From assembly GCA_031316115.1 (NCBI GenBank), contig JALDRC010000001.1, positions 514,626-578,625 of the forward strand: a stretch of 64,000 nucleotides of DNA. Reading direction: 5' to 3'. Shown in pieces: positions 30,833-41,841 of the stretch. The DNA comes from Nitrososphaeraceae archaeon. GTDB lineage: Archaea; Thermoproteota; Nitrososphaeria; Nitrososphaerales; Nitrososphaeraceae. A program made the translations under genes and the position numbers. The stretch's first letter is position 1. The number at the start of each line of letters is the position of its first letter. The notes under the pieces are model-generated. The model searched no databases. It worked only from the letters and a program-made list of their open reading frames with translations, and was not told the origin of the DNA.

Positions 30833-31453
30833 TCACCCTGCAGTATATGTACTTCTTAGAGCATTAAATATAGCCTTTGTTGTAGATGCCATTGTATTAG
30901 TTGAACCAAAAGATTTAGTCCATGCATCCTTCAGACCTGCTAACTTGAGAAGTGATCTTATATTTTCACCTGCTACCAAACCCAGACCCCTTGGACCTGG
31001 AAGTATTTCAATCGTAACACTACCGCCTTTTCCAGATACCTTAAATGGTATCGAATGAAGTTGATTACATCTGCATTCCCAACTACCACATCCTAGTTTA
31101 ATGGGAATCACATTCAGGTATGCTGAATTGATTGCCTTATCTATTGCGTTTCGCATTTGGGCTGCCTTTCCATTCCCAATTCCAAACCATCCTGCTTCAT
31201 TGCCAACAGCCACCAAAGCAGCAAATCTTGTCATTTCCCCTGCATCTGTTTGTTTTTGTACTATTCCTACGTGAACGACTTGAGATTTAATATCTGGGAT
31301 CAAACGCTTTACTATTTCAGACTCTTGGATCCTCATGCCATTCTCAAATACTTCATCCATAGAGGTTATTTTACCCCCAGCCACCATTATTCCCAAGCTA
31401 GTTCTTGGTTTCCATTCGACTGTTTTCTCGTCACGAGTATATCGTTGACTCAT
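30833..31453 (-). CDS. rps5: Ribosomal protein uS5
   Basis: GNEAGWFGIGNGKA, GPRGLGLVAGE. Confidence 0.95.
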   Translation of the reverse strand: MSQRYTRDEKTVEWKPRTSLGIMVAGGKITSMDEVFENGMRIQESEIVKRLIPDIKSQVVHVGIVQKQTDAGEMTRFAALVAVGNEAGWFGIGNGKAAQMRNAIDKAINSAYLNVIPIKLGCGSWECRCNQLHSIPFKVSGKGGSVTIEILPGPRGLGLVAGENIRSLLKLAGLKDAWTKSFGSTNTMASTTKAIFNALRSTYTAG

Positions 31454-32121
31454 TGGTTTTCTGCCTCCTCCTTTGTTTCAATAGTTTTTTCCTTTTGTTT
31501 ACGCTTTAAATTATTTTTAATTTTTTTACTCTCCTCAACTTTTCTATTAATATTGAGATCCGAATTTAATATATTATTTTTAATTTCTTCAAAATGCGCC
31601 TTGTACTCTTCAGGGGTTAGTCCTCTTTTTATCATGCTTGAAAACCTGGTTGTATAGAGGTCTTTATCTTCTTTTAGTAATAAGGCATATTCAGAGATAT
31701 GTTCGCCTCTGATCCTATTTTCTGATGGAAAGGAGTCTACAGAAACAGGTATCTTTAGACCGCCATCAATAATTCCTTTGAGACAAGAAGCAGTTCTCTG
31801 AGTATATTGATCTTTACCTGTATATAGTACAGCTTCTCCAAAGCCATCATGGGATGCTTTTTTTCCCAATAACAAACCAGTAAGATAAGAGGCAGGAATA
31901 GAGTTTAATGATCCTTTCCATCCAAGATTCTCTAAATTTGAAGAATGGGCATAAGCTATAACCCTATCTCCAGAAAGATGAGGTTCAATTAATTGAGTAA
32001 GAACATTTTGGTTACTGAATTTGATTGTAACAAAATTCTTCTTACTTAATAACAGTGATGAGCGTTTCCTATAATTGGTTTTTTTATCTCGAATTCTCTT
32101 TAAGGTATGAATATAAGTCAA
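31450..32121 (-). CDS. rpl18: Ribosomal protein uL18
   Basis: RRIRDKKTNYRKR-like N-terminus, GLLLGKKA, LKGIIDGGLKIP; 4-nt overlap with uS5. Confidence 0.93.
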   Translation of the reverse strand: MTYIHTLKRIRDKKTNYRKRSSLLLSKKNFVTIKFSNQNVLTQLIEPHLSGDRVIAYAHSSNLENLGWKGSLNSIPASYLTGLLLGKKASHDGFGEAVLYTGKDQYTQRTASCLKGIIDGGLKIPVSVDSFPSENRIRGEHISEYALLLKEDKDLYTTRFSSMIKRGLTPEEYKAHFEEIKNNILNSDLNINRKVEESKKIKNNLKRKQKEKTIETKEEAENQ

Positions 32122-32202
32122 TACATTTCAATCTCCAATTTGGTGAATATTTATTGCAGAAAAAGTAAATCACTTATAAACGTTTTATTAAAGAAATATT
32201 TG

Positions 32203-32982
32203 CTATCGGGAACACATTCTATTAGATATCAATGAAGCATAGGCTCCTGCTCCTATTCCATTATCGATATTGACAACAGTAAGCCCTAACGAACAACTTT
32301 GAAGCATGGAAGAAAGTGCTGCTACTCCGTCAGATCCAAAACCATATCCTATCGAAGTGGGTACTCCTATGACAGGTACGTCTACACAAGAAGAAACTAT
32401 TGATGGCAACGCACCCTCCATCCCTGCTACTACGATAATGGCATGGACATTTTGATTTATCATTTCTTTAAGTGATGAAAAAATCCTATGAATGCCTGCT
32501 ACACCTACATCATATGATATAATTGCATGACACCCCATAGCTTTAGATACTAATCTAGCTTCTTCTGCTATTCCTATATCCGATGTACCTGCAGATATGA
32601 TACCGATTCTAGAATTTTCATTTACTTTTATCGATTTATTTTTAGATAGCAGTATTGTAGAACTATTTTTCCCAATTTCAAAATAATATTTATTTTTCTT
32701 ACAATATACTTGTAACTTTTTTGCGTAGTCCTTTGAAATTCTACTAATAACCACAATATCATTCCTGTGTAATACTTTTGTAACGATTGTAACGATATCA
32801 GAATACTCTTTTTTTTCAGCATATATTATTTCAGGAATTCCTCTTCTAATTTCGCGATTTATATCTAGTTTAGCAATGTTTTTCTCAATATTTTCAACAT
32901 ACGAGAAAGAAATTAATTTTTTGAAATCATTTAAAGAGAGCGATCCTTCATTATATTTTTGTAGTATCTCTTCAAGTCTCAT
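32203..32982 (-). CDS. larB: Nickel pincer cofactor biosynthesis protein LarB (AIR-carboxylase-like)
   Basis: GIISAGTSDIGIAEEA, IVVAGMEGALPSIVSSCVDVPVIGVPTSIGYG. Confidence 0.88.
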   Translation of the reverse strand: MRLEEILQKYNEGSLSLNDFKKLISFSYVENIEKNIAKLDINREIRRGIPEIIYAEKKEYSDIVTIVTKVLHRNDIVVISRISKDYAKKLQVYCKKNKYYFEIGKNSSTILLSKNKSIKVNENSRIGIISAGTSDIGIAEEARLVSKAMGCHAIISYDVGVAGIHRIFSSLKEMINQNVHAIIVVAGMEGALPSIVSSCVDVPVIGVPTSIGYGFGSDGVAALSSMLQSCSLGLTVVNIDNGIGAGAYASLISNRMCSR

Positions 32983-33933
32983 TTATTTATTATTTGTTAG
33001 CCCTAATGATCTTAACGCCTCTTTCACACTATTTACACCAAGATCAAATACAGACCTTTCAAAATTATTGAGCTCAATCTCTATTATATCTTCTATACCA
33101 TTAGATCCTAATACTGCTGGAACTCCAATACACAAATCTGAGACTCCATACTCGCCCTCTAAATAGGCAGATACTGGGATAACCATCTTTTTATTTTTTA
33201 TTATACTTTCAATCATAGTAGCAACGGCATTTCCTGGAGCATTTATAGTTGCGCCTTTTAAGGATATAACCTCAGCAGCTACTTTTTTAGTTTTTTCGTA
33301 AATTTCTAAAGATTGTTCTTCAGACAAGAAATGCTTTAAAGGTATCCCTCCTATGGAAGAAAATCTTGTTAATGGTAACATATTTTCGCCATGTTCACTT
33401 ATTACCATAGCTTGTATAGAATCCCTGGATAAACCGGTATAAGTATGAATAAAACTCTTGAATCGTGATAAATCCAACATACCTCCCATCCCTAAAACTC
33501 TTTTTTTCATAAATTTTGTTGTTTTTAAAGCTAGATAGGTCATAGGATCTAATGGATTAGTTACGACTATCAATATACTATTTTTTGCATAGGTAGATAT
33601 CTTGGTAGAAACATCTTTAACTATGCTGGCGTTTTTGTTTAGGAGATCCATACGAGTCATTCCGGGTTTTCTCCCTATTCCAGCTACAAGTACAACAAAA
33701 TCCGAATTTCCCATTTCTTCATAATTGTTTGATCCTTTAATTGTTACATCAATGCCTAGTTCAGACAATTGATGGTTCATATCCATTGATTCCCCTTGTG
33801 GTAATCCCTCAACTACATCTAAGAGTACTATATCATCTAATTCTCTTAGAGCACAATTTATTGCAATGGAAGCACCTACTTTCCCTGACCCAATTATAGA
33901 AATTGTCATTTGATTGGATCTTTGCGAAGACAA
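32983..33933 (-). CDS. mdh: Malate dehydrogenase (LDH/MDH superfamily)
   Basis: [52 protein letters not shown]. Confidence 0.92.
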   Translation of the reverse strand: MSSQRSNQMTISIIGSGKVGASIAINCALRELDDIVLLDVVEGLPQGESMDMNHQLSELGIDVTIKGSNNYEEMGNSDFVVLVAGIGRKPGMTRMDLLNKNASIVKDVSTKISTYAKNSILIVVTNPLDPMTYLALKTTKFMKKRVLGMGGMLDLSRFKSFIHTYTGLSRDSIQAMVISEHGENMLPLTRFSSIGGIPLKHFLSEEQSLEIYEKTKKVAAEVISLKGATINAPGNAVATMIESIIKNKKMVIPVSAYLEGEYGVSDLCIGVPAVLGSNGIEDIIEIELNNFERSVFDLGVNSVKEALRSLGLTNNK

Positions 33934-34067
33934 ATTATAATCTTACTAAATTTTTTAAGTTCAATAATGAAAAATTACATTACAGCGGTTTCATAGTATT
34001 CTAATTAGTATAAGTATATAAAAAAATAATTATCACATTTTAGTTTATTATTAAAAGGAGATAATAC

Positions 34068-35306
34068 TTGTCTAAAATAACTGTAATAGACCCTCAAATA
34101 TCAGGAATTTCAGGAGACATGTTACTGTCAGCTTTAGTTGATGCAGGAGCTGAAAGCAAGAAAATTATTGATTCTATTTACAATTGCGAAAATTATATTC
34201 CTGGAACTAAATTAATGGATGTTAGATTTGAAAAAATAAGTGTTAATGGATTCAAGGCTACTAAGTTTTTTGTTCAATATAAAGATAAGATGTCAGAACG
34301 AAGAGGTCTAGACATGTATAACATCCTAGCCAGTTGTTGTGAAAAACTCAATTTAAATCAACGAACAAAGATTTTTTCCTTAAATTCACTAAAGACATTA
34401 TTAAATGCAGAATCCAGAATACATGGTGAACCACTTGAAAAGATTCACTTGCATGAAATCTCTAATTTAGACACGTTTATTGATTTAATTGGATGTTCAA
34501 TTGCACTTGAAGATTTAAAAATTTTTGATTCAAAAGTAGTGACAACTCATATTTCAGTAGGTAATGGATTGACTTCTTTCTCCCATGGTACTATCTCAAA
34601 TCCTACTAATGCTGTTTTAGAAATATTCAAAGGGAAAACATTTGTCCTAGCTGGGAATAATCTTGGAGAAATTACTACCCCTACAGGCGCAGCGATTTTA
34701 GTAAATCTAGCCTCTGAATGCGTAGATTACTATCCTAAAATGATCCCTGAAAGAATTGGTTTGGGAACTGGCAATAAAAAATTTGATAACTATCCTAATA
34801 TTCTCAGAGTAGTATTAGGAAATGATCCTCAAGCATCATTGCCAAATTATGAAGATATTATATTATTAGAAACTAACGTAGACGATTTATCTGGTGAAAT
34901 TCTAGGTAATTTAATAGAAGTACTCATGAAGGAAGGAGCAAAGGATGTCACTATACTTCCAGGTATAACAAAGAAGAATAGACCTACAAACGTGGTAAGG
35001 ATAATTACTGATAAATCCAAGATGAATGAAATGATAGAGAAACTTTACCTAGAATCTGGTACAGCTGGTATCAGGATTCAGGAGGTAAAAAGAGTAGTAT
35101 TAAATAGAGATATTATCACAATTTCCATCTCTTTGCGAAATAACAGATTTGACATCAGAGTCAAACTGAGTAAAGATTCAAATGGTAAAATAATAAATGT
35201 TAAACCAGAATTTGAAGATCTGAAAAAAATTTCTGAAACTACTGGTTTGCCTTTAAGAGATGTAATGGATCAAGCCATATATCAGGTATTATTAAAATTC
35301 AATTGA
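34068..35306 (+). CDS. larC: Nickel insertion protein LarC, single uninterrupted ORF
   Basis: GISGDMLLSALVDAGA, HLHEISNLDTFIDL, TPTGAAIL, LETNVDDLSGEILG. Confidence 0.9.
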   Translation: MSKITVIDPQISGISGDMLLSALVDAGAESKKIIDSIYNCENYIPGTKLMDVRFEKISVNGFKATKFFVQYKDKMSERRGLDMYNILASCCEKLNLNQRTKIFSLNSLKTLLNAESRIHGEPLEKIHLHEISNLDTFIDLIGCSIALEDLKIFDSKVVTTHISVGNGLTSFSHGTISNPTNAVLEIFKGKTFVLAGNNLGEITTPTGAAILVNLASECVDYYPKMIPERIGLGTGNKKFDNYPNILRVVLGNDPQASLPNYEDIILLETNVDDLSGEILGNLIEVLMKEGAKDVTILPGITKKNRPTNVVRIITDKSKMNEMIEKLYLESGTAGIRIQEVKRVVLNRDIITISISLRNNRFDIRVKLSKDSNGKIINVKPEFEDLKKISETTGLPLRDVMDQAIYQVLLKFN

Positions 35307-35316
35307 GTGAATGTAA

Positions 35317-36129
35317 TTGATGAACCATGAATCCAGTTTCTTGGAAATGAAAGCTTGGTTTGATAAAAATACTGAAGGTAATGTTCTGGTTGCTTTGTCT
35401 GGTGGGGTAGACAGCGCAGTTGTTGCTCTGGCGGCAAAACATGCTTTACAAGATAAAGCTGTAGCTATGACAGCTAATTACCAAACCTTAGCAGAATCAG
35501 AAATGATTACAGCAATAAATGTTGCAAAAGAAATAGGCATCAGACACAAAGTAATTCAGTATAATGAATTAGATGAACCTAACTTTAGAAAAAATGACCG
35601 TTTAAGATGCTATTATTGTAGAAAATCATTATCACAATACTTAATTTCATATGCTAAGGAATTGGGTATTTCATGTATTGTAGATGGCACTAATGCAGAC
35701 GACGTATTTGACTTTCGTCCTGGAATCAAAGCATTACATGAGTCTGGAATTAAAAGTCCTTTATTAGAAAAGAAAATAGGAAAAAGTGTGATAAGACAAA
35801 TAGCTAAACATTACAAATTATCTAATTACAATAAACCTTCAAATTCGTGTCTAGCTTCAAGAATTCCTCATGGAATAACTATTACCCAACAAAAATTAAA
35901 AAAAATAGAATACGCTGAAAAAATTATAAAAGATTTATTTAAAGTTGAACAAGTGCGCGTAAGAGACCATAATGATATAGCTCGTATTGAAATAGACATC
36001 AAAGAGTTTCCAAAAATGTTTGATTTAAAAAAGTTGAACAGCGCAGACTGTTTATTAAAAAAAGTAGGATTTAGATATGTGTCCCTTGATTTGGGTGGAT
36101 ATAAAAGTGGAAAATTGGTTGTGTTATAA
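35317..36129 (+). CDS. larE: ATP-dependent (sacrificial) sulfur transferase LarE
   Basis: VALSGGVDSAVVA PP-loop; RCYYCRKSL; KPSNSCLASRIPHG. Confidence 0.92.
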   Translation: MMNHESSFLEMKAWFDKNTEGNVLVALSGGVDSAVVALAAKHALQDKAVAMTANYQTLAESEMITAINVAKEIGIRHKVIQYNELDEPNFRKNDRLRCYYCRKSLSQYLISYAKELGISCIVDGTNADDVFDFRPGIKALHESGIKSPLLEKKIGKSVIRQIAKHYKLSNYNKPSNSCLASRIPHGITITQQKLKKIEYAEKIIKDLFKVEQVRVRDHNDIARIEIDIKEFPKMFDLKKLNSADCLLKKVGFRYVSLDLGGYKSGKLVVL

Positions 36130-36135
36130 TAATTC

Positions 36136-37338
36136 TTGATAAAAAAGATTAGCAATAGAAACATAATATACTTGGATAACGCAGCTTCTACTCCTTTAAA
36201 TAAAGATGTAATAAATGAAATGCTTCCATTCATAAAAAATGATTATGGAAACCCTTCGTCAGTTCACGAAAAAGGAAGAAAGGTAAAAGTGGCTATTCAA
36301 AATTCTAGAAAAAGAGTCGCAAGATTAATAGGTGCAAATTCTAGTGAAATATTTTTTACTTCAGGTGGAACTGAATCGAATAATCTTGCACTTAAAGGAT
36401 TTTGTGAATATCTTAGAGAAACAGATGAACAGAGGAACCAAATCATCATTAGTACAATTGAACATGATACAATTTTGGAAACATCTATATTCTTAAAAAA
36501 ATATGGATTTGATATAAAATTTTTAGATGTAGATTCTCATGGTATTGTCGAACCAAGTCGTTTTAAAAACCTGCTAAATGAAAAAACTGGTTTAGTCAGC
36601 ATAATGCTGGCAAATAATGAGGTAGGTACTATTCAACCGATATCTGAATTAGCTAAGATTACCCATGATTTTGACAAAAATATTTTTTTCCATACTGATG
36701 CAGTACAGGGAGCAGGTAAAATTCCTATAGATGTGAGAGAATTGGATGTGGATTCTTTATCAATTTCATCCCATAAAATATATGGACCTAAAGGAGTAGG
36801 GGCGCTTTATATTAAGAAATCTAGAAAAATACACCCTTTGATTCATGGAGGAGGACAGGAATCATCTATCAGGTCTGGAACTGAAAATGTTTATGGAATT
36901 GTTGGATTCGGAAAAGCAGCAGAGATTAGTTTAAAGAACTTAAAAAAAAATTTTGATTATTTGAAATCCTCCAGAGATTACTTGATAAAAAAAATTCTAT
37001 CGAATATTTCTGGAACTAGTTTGAATGGATCCTATGAGTCAAGATTACCAAATAATGTTAACATTACATTTCTTGGAGTTAATGGTGAAGAATTAATAGT
37101 CGAGTTAGATGAACATGGGATAGAAGCGTCGACTGGTTCAGCATGTTCAACAAATAAACAAAAATCATCACATGTTCTGAAGGCGATGGGATTAGATTAT
37201 GAAGAAATTTCAGGATCAATAAGATTTTCACTAGGAATCCAGAATACGAAAGAAGAATTAGATAAAACTGTGGAAATATTATCTGTTGTAATAGCTGATT
37301 TGAGAGATCGATCTCCATTCAAAATAAAATATCAATAG
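36136..37338 (+). CDS. Cysteine desulfurase (NifS/IscS family)
   Basis: YLDNAASTPL, SGGTESNNLALKG, SSHKIYGPKGVGALYI, STGSACST. Confidence 0.95.
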   Translation: MIKKISNRNIIYLDNAASTPLNKDVINEMLPFIKNDYGNPSSVHEKGRKVKVAIQNSRKRVARLIGANSSEIFFTSGGTESNNLALKGFCEYLRETDEQRNQIIISTIEHDTILETSIFLKKYGFDIKFLDVDSHGIVEPSRFKNLLNEKTGLVSIMLANNEVGTIQPISELAKITHDFDKNIFFHTDAVQGAGKIPIDVRELDVDSLSISSHKIYGPKGVGALYIKKSRKIHPLIHGGGQESSIRSGTENVYGIVGFGKAAEISLKNLKKNFDYLKSSRDYLIKKILSNISGTSLNGSYESRLPNNVNITFLGVNGEELIVELDEHGIEASTGSACSTNKQKSSHVLKAMGLDYEEISGSIRFSLGIQNTKEELDKTVEILSVVIADLRDRSPFKIKYQ

Positions 37339-37357
37339 AAAAAATTTTATTATTATT

Positions 37358-37846
37358 GTGTATATTTCAGATGTAATGAGTCAAAAGAGTTTAAAGGAAG
37401 GAGAACAAGCTCCAGATTTTGAAATTCCAGATATAAATATGAACAATATGAAATTAAGTGATATAAAAGGAAAGAAGATAGTACTTGCATTTTTTCCAGC
37501 CGCGGAATCTCCTGTGTGTACAAATGAAATGTGTAATTTTAGGGATTCTCTGAATGATATAACTAATAAAAATACACAACTCATAGGAATTTCAGTTGAT
37601 GGCCCATTTGCGAATAAAATGTTTACCGAAAATCATCACTTAAATTTTCCAATCTTGAGTGATTATAAGAGACAGGTCATAAGCGATTATGGTATAGTTA
37701 TGAAAGATTTGGCTGCATTGAAAGATTATAATGCTGCAAAGAGATCTATTTTTATTTTGGATGAAAATAAAAAGATAATATATAAATGGATATCGGATAA
37801 TCCATTAGTCGAACCAAATTATGATGAGATAAAAAATAACATATAA
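37358..37846 (+). CDS. Peroxiredoxin (AhpC/BCP type)
   Basis: LAFFPAAESPVCTNEMCNFRD, ISVDGPFANKMF. Confidence 0.93.
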   Translation: MYISDVMSQKSLKEGEQAPDFEIPDINMNNMKLSDIKGKKIVLAFFPAAESPVCTNEMCNFRDSLNDITNKNTQLIGISVDGPFANKMFTENHHLNFPILSDYKRQVISDYGIVMKDLAALKDYNAAKRSIFILDENKKIIYKWISDNPLVEPNYDEIKNNI

Positions 37847-37935
37847 TAATTAATTTGATTCTATTAGCAAAAAAAACATTGCTATGAATTAAAAATATAA
37901 TTTTTTTCGTTTAAAATTTTAAGTCATTAATAAAA

Positions 37936-38445
37936 CTATTCTATTACTGCCACCACATCATTTCTAGCTATTATTGAACCTTCCTTTGCTTTTATCTCCT
38001 TCAAAGTTCCATCTTTATGTGCTTTAATGGCTACCTGCATTTTCATAGATTCCAATATCATAATAGGATCTCCTTTCTTAACTCCCGATCCTTGCGAAAC
38101 TGAAATTTTTACTACACGACCAGGAATTTGACTAGAAACATTATTTTCCTGATTTATTAAACTTTTGGATCTTGATTTTTCAATAATTTCTGTTAATTTA
38201 GAATGTTTTTTTACTTCTAAAGTAATTCCATCAACATCCAAGGAGTATTTTGTTCCCTCAGAATGTAAAATTTTTACTTGATAAAATGAATTACCTAAAA
38301 TGAATTCAAAATTAGATCCGCTAGACTTCAAGAGTTTAAGATCATATTCTTTATTATTTATTTTAAACAAAATATCGCCAAAACCCTTATTTAGTATCAA
38401 CTCTGCTTTAATAATTCCAGGTACTCCTTCTAGCTCAAATTCCAT
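37936..38445 (-). CDS. Biotin carboxyl carrier protein of acyl-CoA carboxylase
   Basis: PIMILESMKMQVAIKA biotinylation motif. Confidence 0.95.
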   Translation of the reverse strand: MEFELEGVPGIIKAELILNKGFGDILFKINNKEYDLKLLKSSGSNFEFILGNSFYQVKILHSEGTKYSLDVDGITLEVKKHSKLTEIIEKSRSKSLINQENNVSSQIPGRVVKISVSQGSGVKKGDPIMILESMKMQVAIKAHKDGTLKEIKAKEGSIIARNDVVAVIE

Positions 38446-39977
38446 TATGCATTACCTCCAACAGAGCTAGTCTTGATCTTTTTATCATTACCCAATTTTT
38501 TAACATACTCTGATTGCAATAATATAGCTGAAACCGCCGCAATCGATTTTAGTTGTTGTTCTTTTTTTTCGCGTTCTCTCATTTTTTGCAGGATTCCAAA
38601 TTTTTCGATGTAATCTGTAGAAATATTACCTTTAATGAAATTCTCTTCTTCAATAATAGTTTTATGTATTGGAATTGTAGTTTTAATTCCTTCTATATAA
38701 AATTCAGATAATGCATTTTTCAAACGCAGCCGTGATTCTTCAAAACTACTTCCATATGTTATTAATTTTGCAATCAATGAGTCATAATAGCCGGACACAT
38801 TACAACCGGGATACAAATAAGTATCTACTCGTACACCCGGACCATATGGAATATAACATGATGGAACATAACCCACTGATGGTGTAAAATCATAAAAAGG
38901 ATCTTCTGAATTGATACGACATTCAATTGCACATCCACGTAATTCTAGATCTTCTTGTTTGAATTCTATATCCTCATCTTGTGCAATCTGAATCTGTAAT
39001 TTGACCAAATCTTTTCCAGTTACTAATTCTGTGACAGGATGTTCAACTTGCAATCTTGCATTTATTTCAATAAAATAGAAATTTCCAGAAGAATCAGATA
39101 AGAACTCTGCCGTTCCTGCGTTTAAATAATCTAATGCAGCAGCTGCACGAACTGCAATTTCTCCAATCCTGGAACGTGTTTCTTTATCCACAACAGGAGA
39201 GGGAGACATTTCTATTAATTTTTGATGTCTTCTCTGTATCGAACATTCTCTTTCAAATAAATGTCTACCATTTCCACTTGAATCTCTGATTAATTGATAT
39301 TCTATATGTCTTATATGTTCTAGATATTTTTCTATAAATAAAGCTGACTTGCCAAAAGCTGCCTTTGATTCATTTGATGCCAGTTCAAATTCTTGTCTGA
39401 GCTCTTTTTCGTTTGTTACTAATCTTATTCCTCTACCTCCTCCACCAAATGCAGATTTTAACATAACTGGATAAATCGCTTCTTTTGCAATTTTGGCAGC
39501 TTCATCTACATCGTCTACCACTCCCTCGCTTCCAGGGACTGTAGGTACATCAGCTTTTGTCATTAGTTCTTTACATTTCATTTTATCGCCAGCCAATTCC
39601 ATAGATTTTGCGGTCGGTCCTATGAAAATTATCCCGTGCTTTTTACATTGATCGGAAAAAGTTTCATTCTCAGATAGAAAACCATAGCCGGGATGTATGG
39701 CATCAGCACCTGCAGAGTTAGCAATTTCGATAATTTTATCTATGCATAAGTAACTTTCTGCCGCTGGAGGTGGACCCAACCGATAAGATTCATCTGCCTT
39801 CTTGACATGAATCGAACGGTTATCTTCATCGGAATATACTGCAATAGATCTTATGCCTAATTGTTTACAAGCTCTTATTACTCGAAGTGCTATTTCACCT
39901 CGATTAGCTACCAAAATAGATGTTATTTTGCCCAATTCAAAAACTCCTATAAATTGATATTTCCGTGTTTCTTCCAC
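38445..39977 (-). CDS. accC: Acetyl/propionyl-CoA carboxylase, biotin carboxylase subunit
   Basis: LVANRGEIALRVIRAC, GGGGRGIR, EINARLQVEHPVTE. Confidence 0.96.
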   Translation of the reverse strand: MEETRKYQFIGVFELGKITSILVANRGEIALRVIRACKQLGIRSIAVYSDEDNRSIHVKKADESYRLGPPPAAESYLCIDKIIEIANSAGADAIHPGYGFLSENETFSDQCKKHGIIFIGPTAKSMELAGDKMKCKELMTKADVPTVPGSEGVVDDVDEAAKIAKEAIYPVMLKSAFGGGGRGIRLVTNEKELRQEFELASNESKAAFGKSALFIEKYLEHIRHIEYQLIRDSSGNGRHLFERECSIQRRHQKLIEMSPSPVVDKETRSRIGEIAVRAAAALDYLNAGTAEFLSDSSGNFYFIEINARLQVEHPVTELVTGKDLVKLQIQIAQDEDIEFKQEDLELRGCAIECRINSEDPFYDFTPSVGYVPSCYIPYGPGVRVDTYLYPGCNVSGYYDSLIAKLITYGSSFEESRLRLKNALSEFYIEGIKTTIPIHKTIIEEENFIKGNISTDYIEKFGILQKMREREKKEQQLKSIAAVSAILLQSEYVKKLGNDKKIKTSSVGGNA

Positions 39978-41488
39978 GGTCCAGTTTCTTTTTTGCCAGA
40001 CATAGAATGCAAAGCCTGAATAATCATTGGTCTTGTCTCCATAGGATCAATAACCAGATCTATGATACCCTTTTCTGCTGCAATATATGGATTTGCAAAT
40101 TTTTTTCGATATTCATCGGCTAATTTCTTTTTTGTTGCTTTTGGATCTTTGGCAGTTTTTAACTCACGTCTATTAATAATGGTGATTGCTGCCTCTGGTC
40201 CTAGAACTGCTATTTCTGCTGTTGGCCAAGCGAAATTAACATCTGCTTTTAAATTTTTGCTACCCATGGCAATATATGCACCACCATAGGCTTTACCAAT
40301 AATACAAGTTATTTTCGGAACAGATGCCTCACAATATGCATATAATAATTTACTTCCATGTCTAATTATTCCATTATGTTCTTGGTTGGTCCCAGGCAAA
40401 TAACCTGGTGTATCAACCAGAGTAACAATAGGAATATTAAATGAGTCACAAAATCTAATAAATCTAGATGCTTTATTAGAAGAATCGATATCCAAAGCAC
40501 CTGCTAAAACCATGGGTTGATTTGCTATAATGCCAATTGTTTTCTCACCCATATGTGCAAAACCGACAATCAAATTAGGAGCAAAACCTTCATGAATCTC
40601 AAAGAAGTCACGATCATCCACAATATTGAGTATTATTTCCTTAATATCGTAAGGTTGGTAAGGATTTTCTGGAAGAATCTTTATTAAGTTTGGATCTACT
40701 CTGTTTGGATCGTCGTTTGATTCAAGTGATGGAGGATAATCAATATTATTTTGTGGAAGATAAGATAATAATTTTTTAATTTTTTCCATACAATCATATT
40801 CATTACTTGCCACAAAATGTGCAACTCCAGATTTAGTAGAATGAGCTATTGCTCCACCAAGTTCTTCAAATGAAACGTCTTCACTTAAGACTTCCTTTAC
40901 CACTTCAGGACCAGTAACAAACATTTGTCCAACATTCTCGACCATGATTATAAAATCGGTTATAGCTGGAGAATACACAGCTCCACCTGCACAAGGACCT
41001 ATACTTGCTGTGATTTGTGGTATGATCCCAGATGCAGTTGTGTTCCTATAAAAGATATCACCATAACCATCAAGACTCATAACGCCTTCTTGAATTCTTG
41101 CACCTCCAGAATCTAAAATTCCTACTAACGGAGCACCAACTTTTATTGCTTTATCCATGATTTTTACGATTTTTTTGGATGCCATTTCCCCAAGCGAACC
41201 GCCCAAAATTGTAAAGTCATATGCATAAAGAAAGATTTTTCGTCCATTTACCCTACCAAATCCGGTAATAACACCATCTCCATAAAACTTCTTAGTTTCT
41301 GTATCATCGTGTCGATGCGTAACATACTTATCAAGTTCAACAAATGTTCCTTCATCTAATAAAAGATCTATTCTTTCCCTAGCAGTTAATTTGCCTTTTG
41401 AATGCTGTACCTCAATTCTTTCTTGGCCCCCTCCTGCTTCGGCAAGTTTTTTCATATCATAGAACTTCTCAAACTTCTCTCCGTGCAT
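39947..41488 (-). CDS. pccB: Acetyl/propionyl-CoA carboxylase, carboxyltransferase subunit
   Basis: GKLTARERIDLLLDEGTF, GGARIQEGV, TLVDTPGYLPG. Confidence 0.95.
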   Translation of the reverse strand: MHGEKFEKFYDMKKLAEAGGGQERIEVQHSKGKLTARERIDLLLDEGTFVELDKYVTHRHDDTETKKFYGDGVITGFGRVNGRKIFLYAYDFTILGGSLGEMASKKIVKIMDKAIKVGAPLVGILDSGGARIQEGVMSLDGYGDIFYRNTTASGIIPQITASIGPCAGGAVYSPAITDFIIMVENVGQMFVTGPEVVKEVLSEDVSFEELGGAIAHSTKSGVAHFVASNEYDCMEKIKKLLSYLPQNNIDYPPSLESNDDPNRVDPNLIKILPENPYQPYDIKEIILNIVDDRDFFEIHEGFAPNLIVGFAHMGEKTIGIIANQPMVLAGALDIDSSNKASRFIRFCDSFNIPIVTLVDTPGYLPGTNQEHNGIIRHGSKLLYAYCEASVPKITCIIGKAYGGAYIAMGSKNLKADVNFAWPTAEIAVLGPEAAITIINRRELKTAKDPKATKKKLADEYRKKFANPYIAAEKGIIDLVIDPMETRPMIIQALHSMSGKKETGPWKKHGNINL

Positions 41489-41610
41489 TAATTGATTACT
41501 TATGTAACCTTACACTTATATATTACTGATAGAAAAATTTTGATAGATATTAATTTAAAAAAATACTATTTAATATTTGGAATTACGGTATATCGATTTT
41601 ATTTTGTTTA

Positions 41611-41841
41611 TTAATCAATAAAAGATCTTCCACCTTGGGCTCTTCTAAATACATTCATACCAAGATTATAATTAGTAAATAAAGATTCTAAAGCTTCTAT
41701 TTCATTAATCAAGGAACGAACCTCATAATCTTTATTATCTCTAGTTTTCATTAATTTGTTTAATAATTCCTTTTTTTGAAAAATTAATTTTCCCACATTA
41801 TGTTCATATTCGCTTGACATTAATCCATTATTGATACTCAT
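41611..41841 (-). CDS. Hypothetical protein (76 aa), coupled to downstream member of RFC-L gene set
   Basis: 4-nt overlap with the upstream gene; no recognised motif. Confidence 0.65.
   Translation of the reverse strand: MSINNGLMSSEYEHNVGKLIFQKKELLNKLMKTRDNKDYEVRSLINEIEALESLFTNYNLGMNVFRRAQGGRSFID

Noticed and set aside
31157-31657. 166-aa + strand ORF
   Set aside because: Antisense to ribosomal uS5/uL18 genes; Ser/Phe-rich shadow composition
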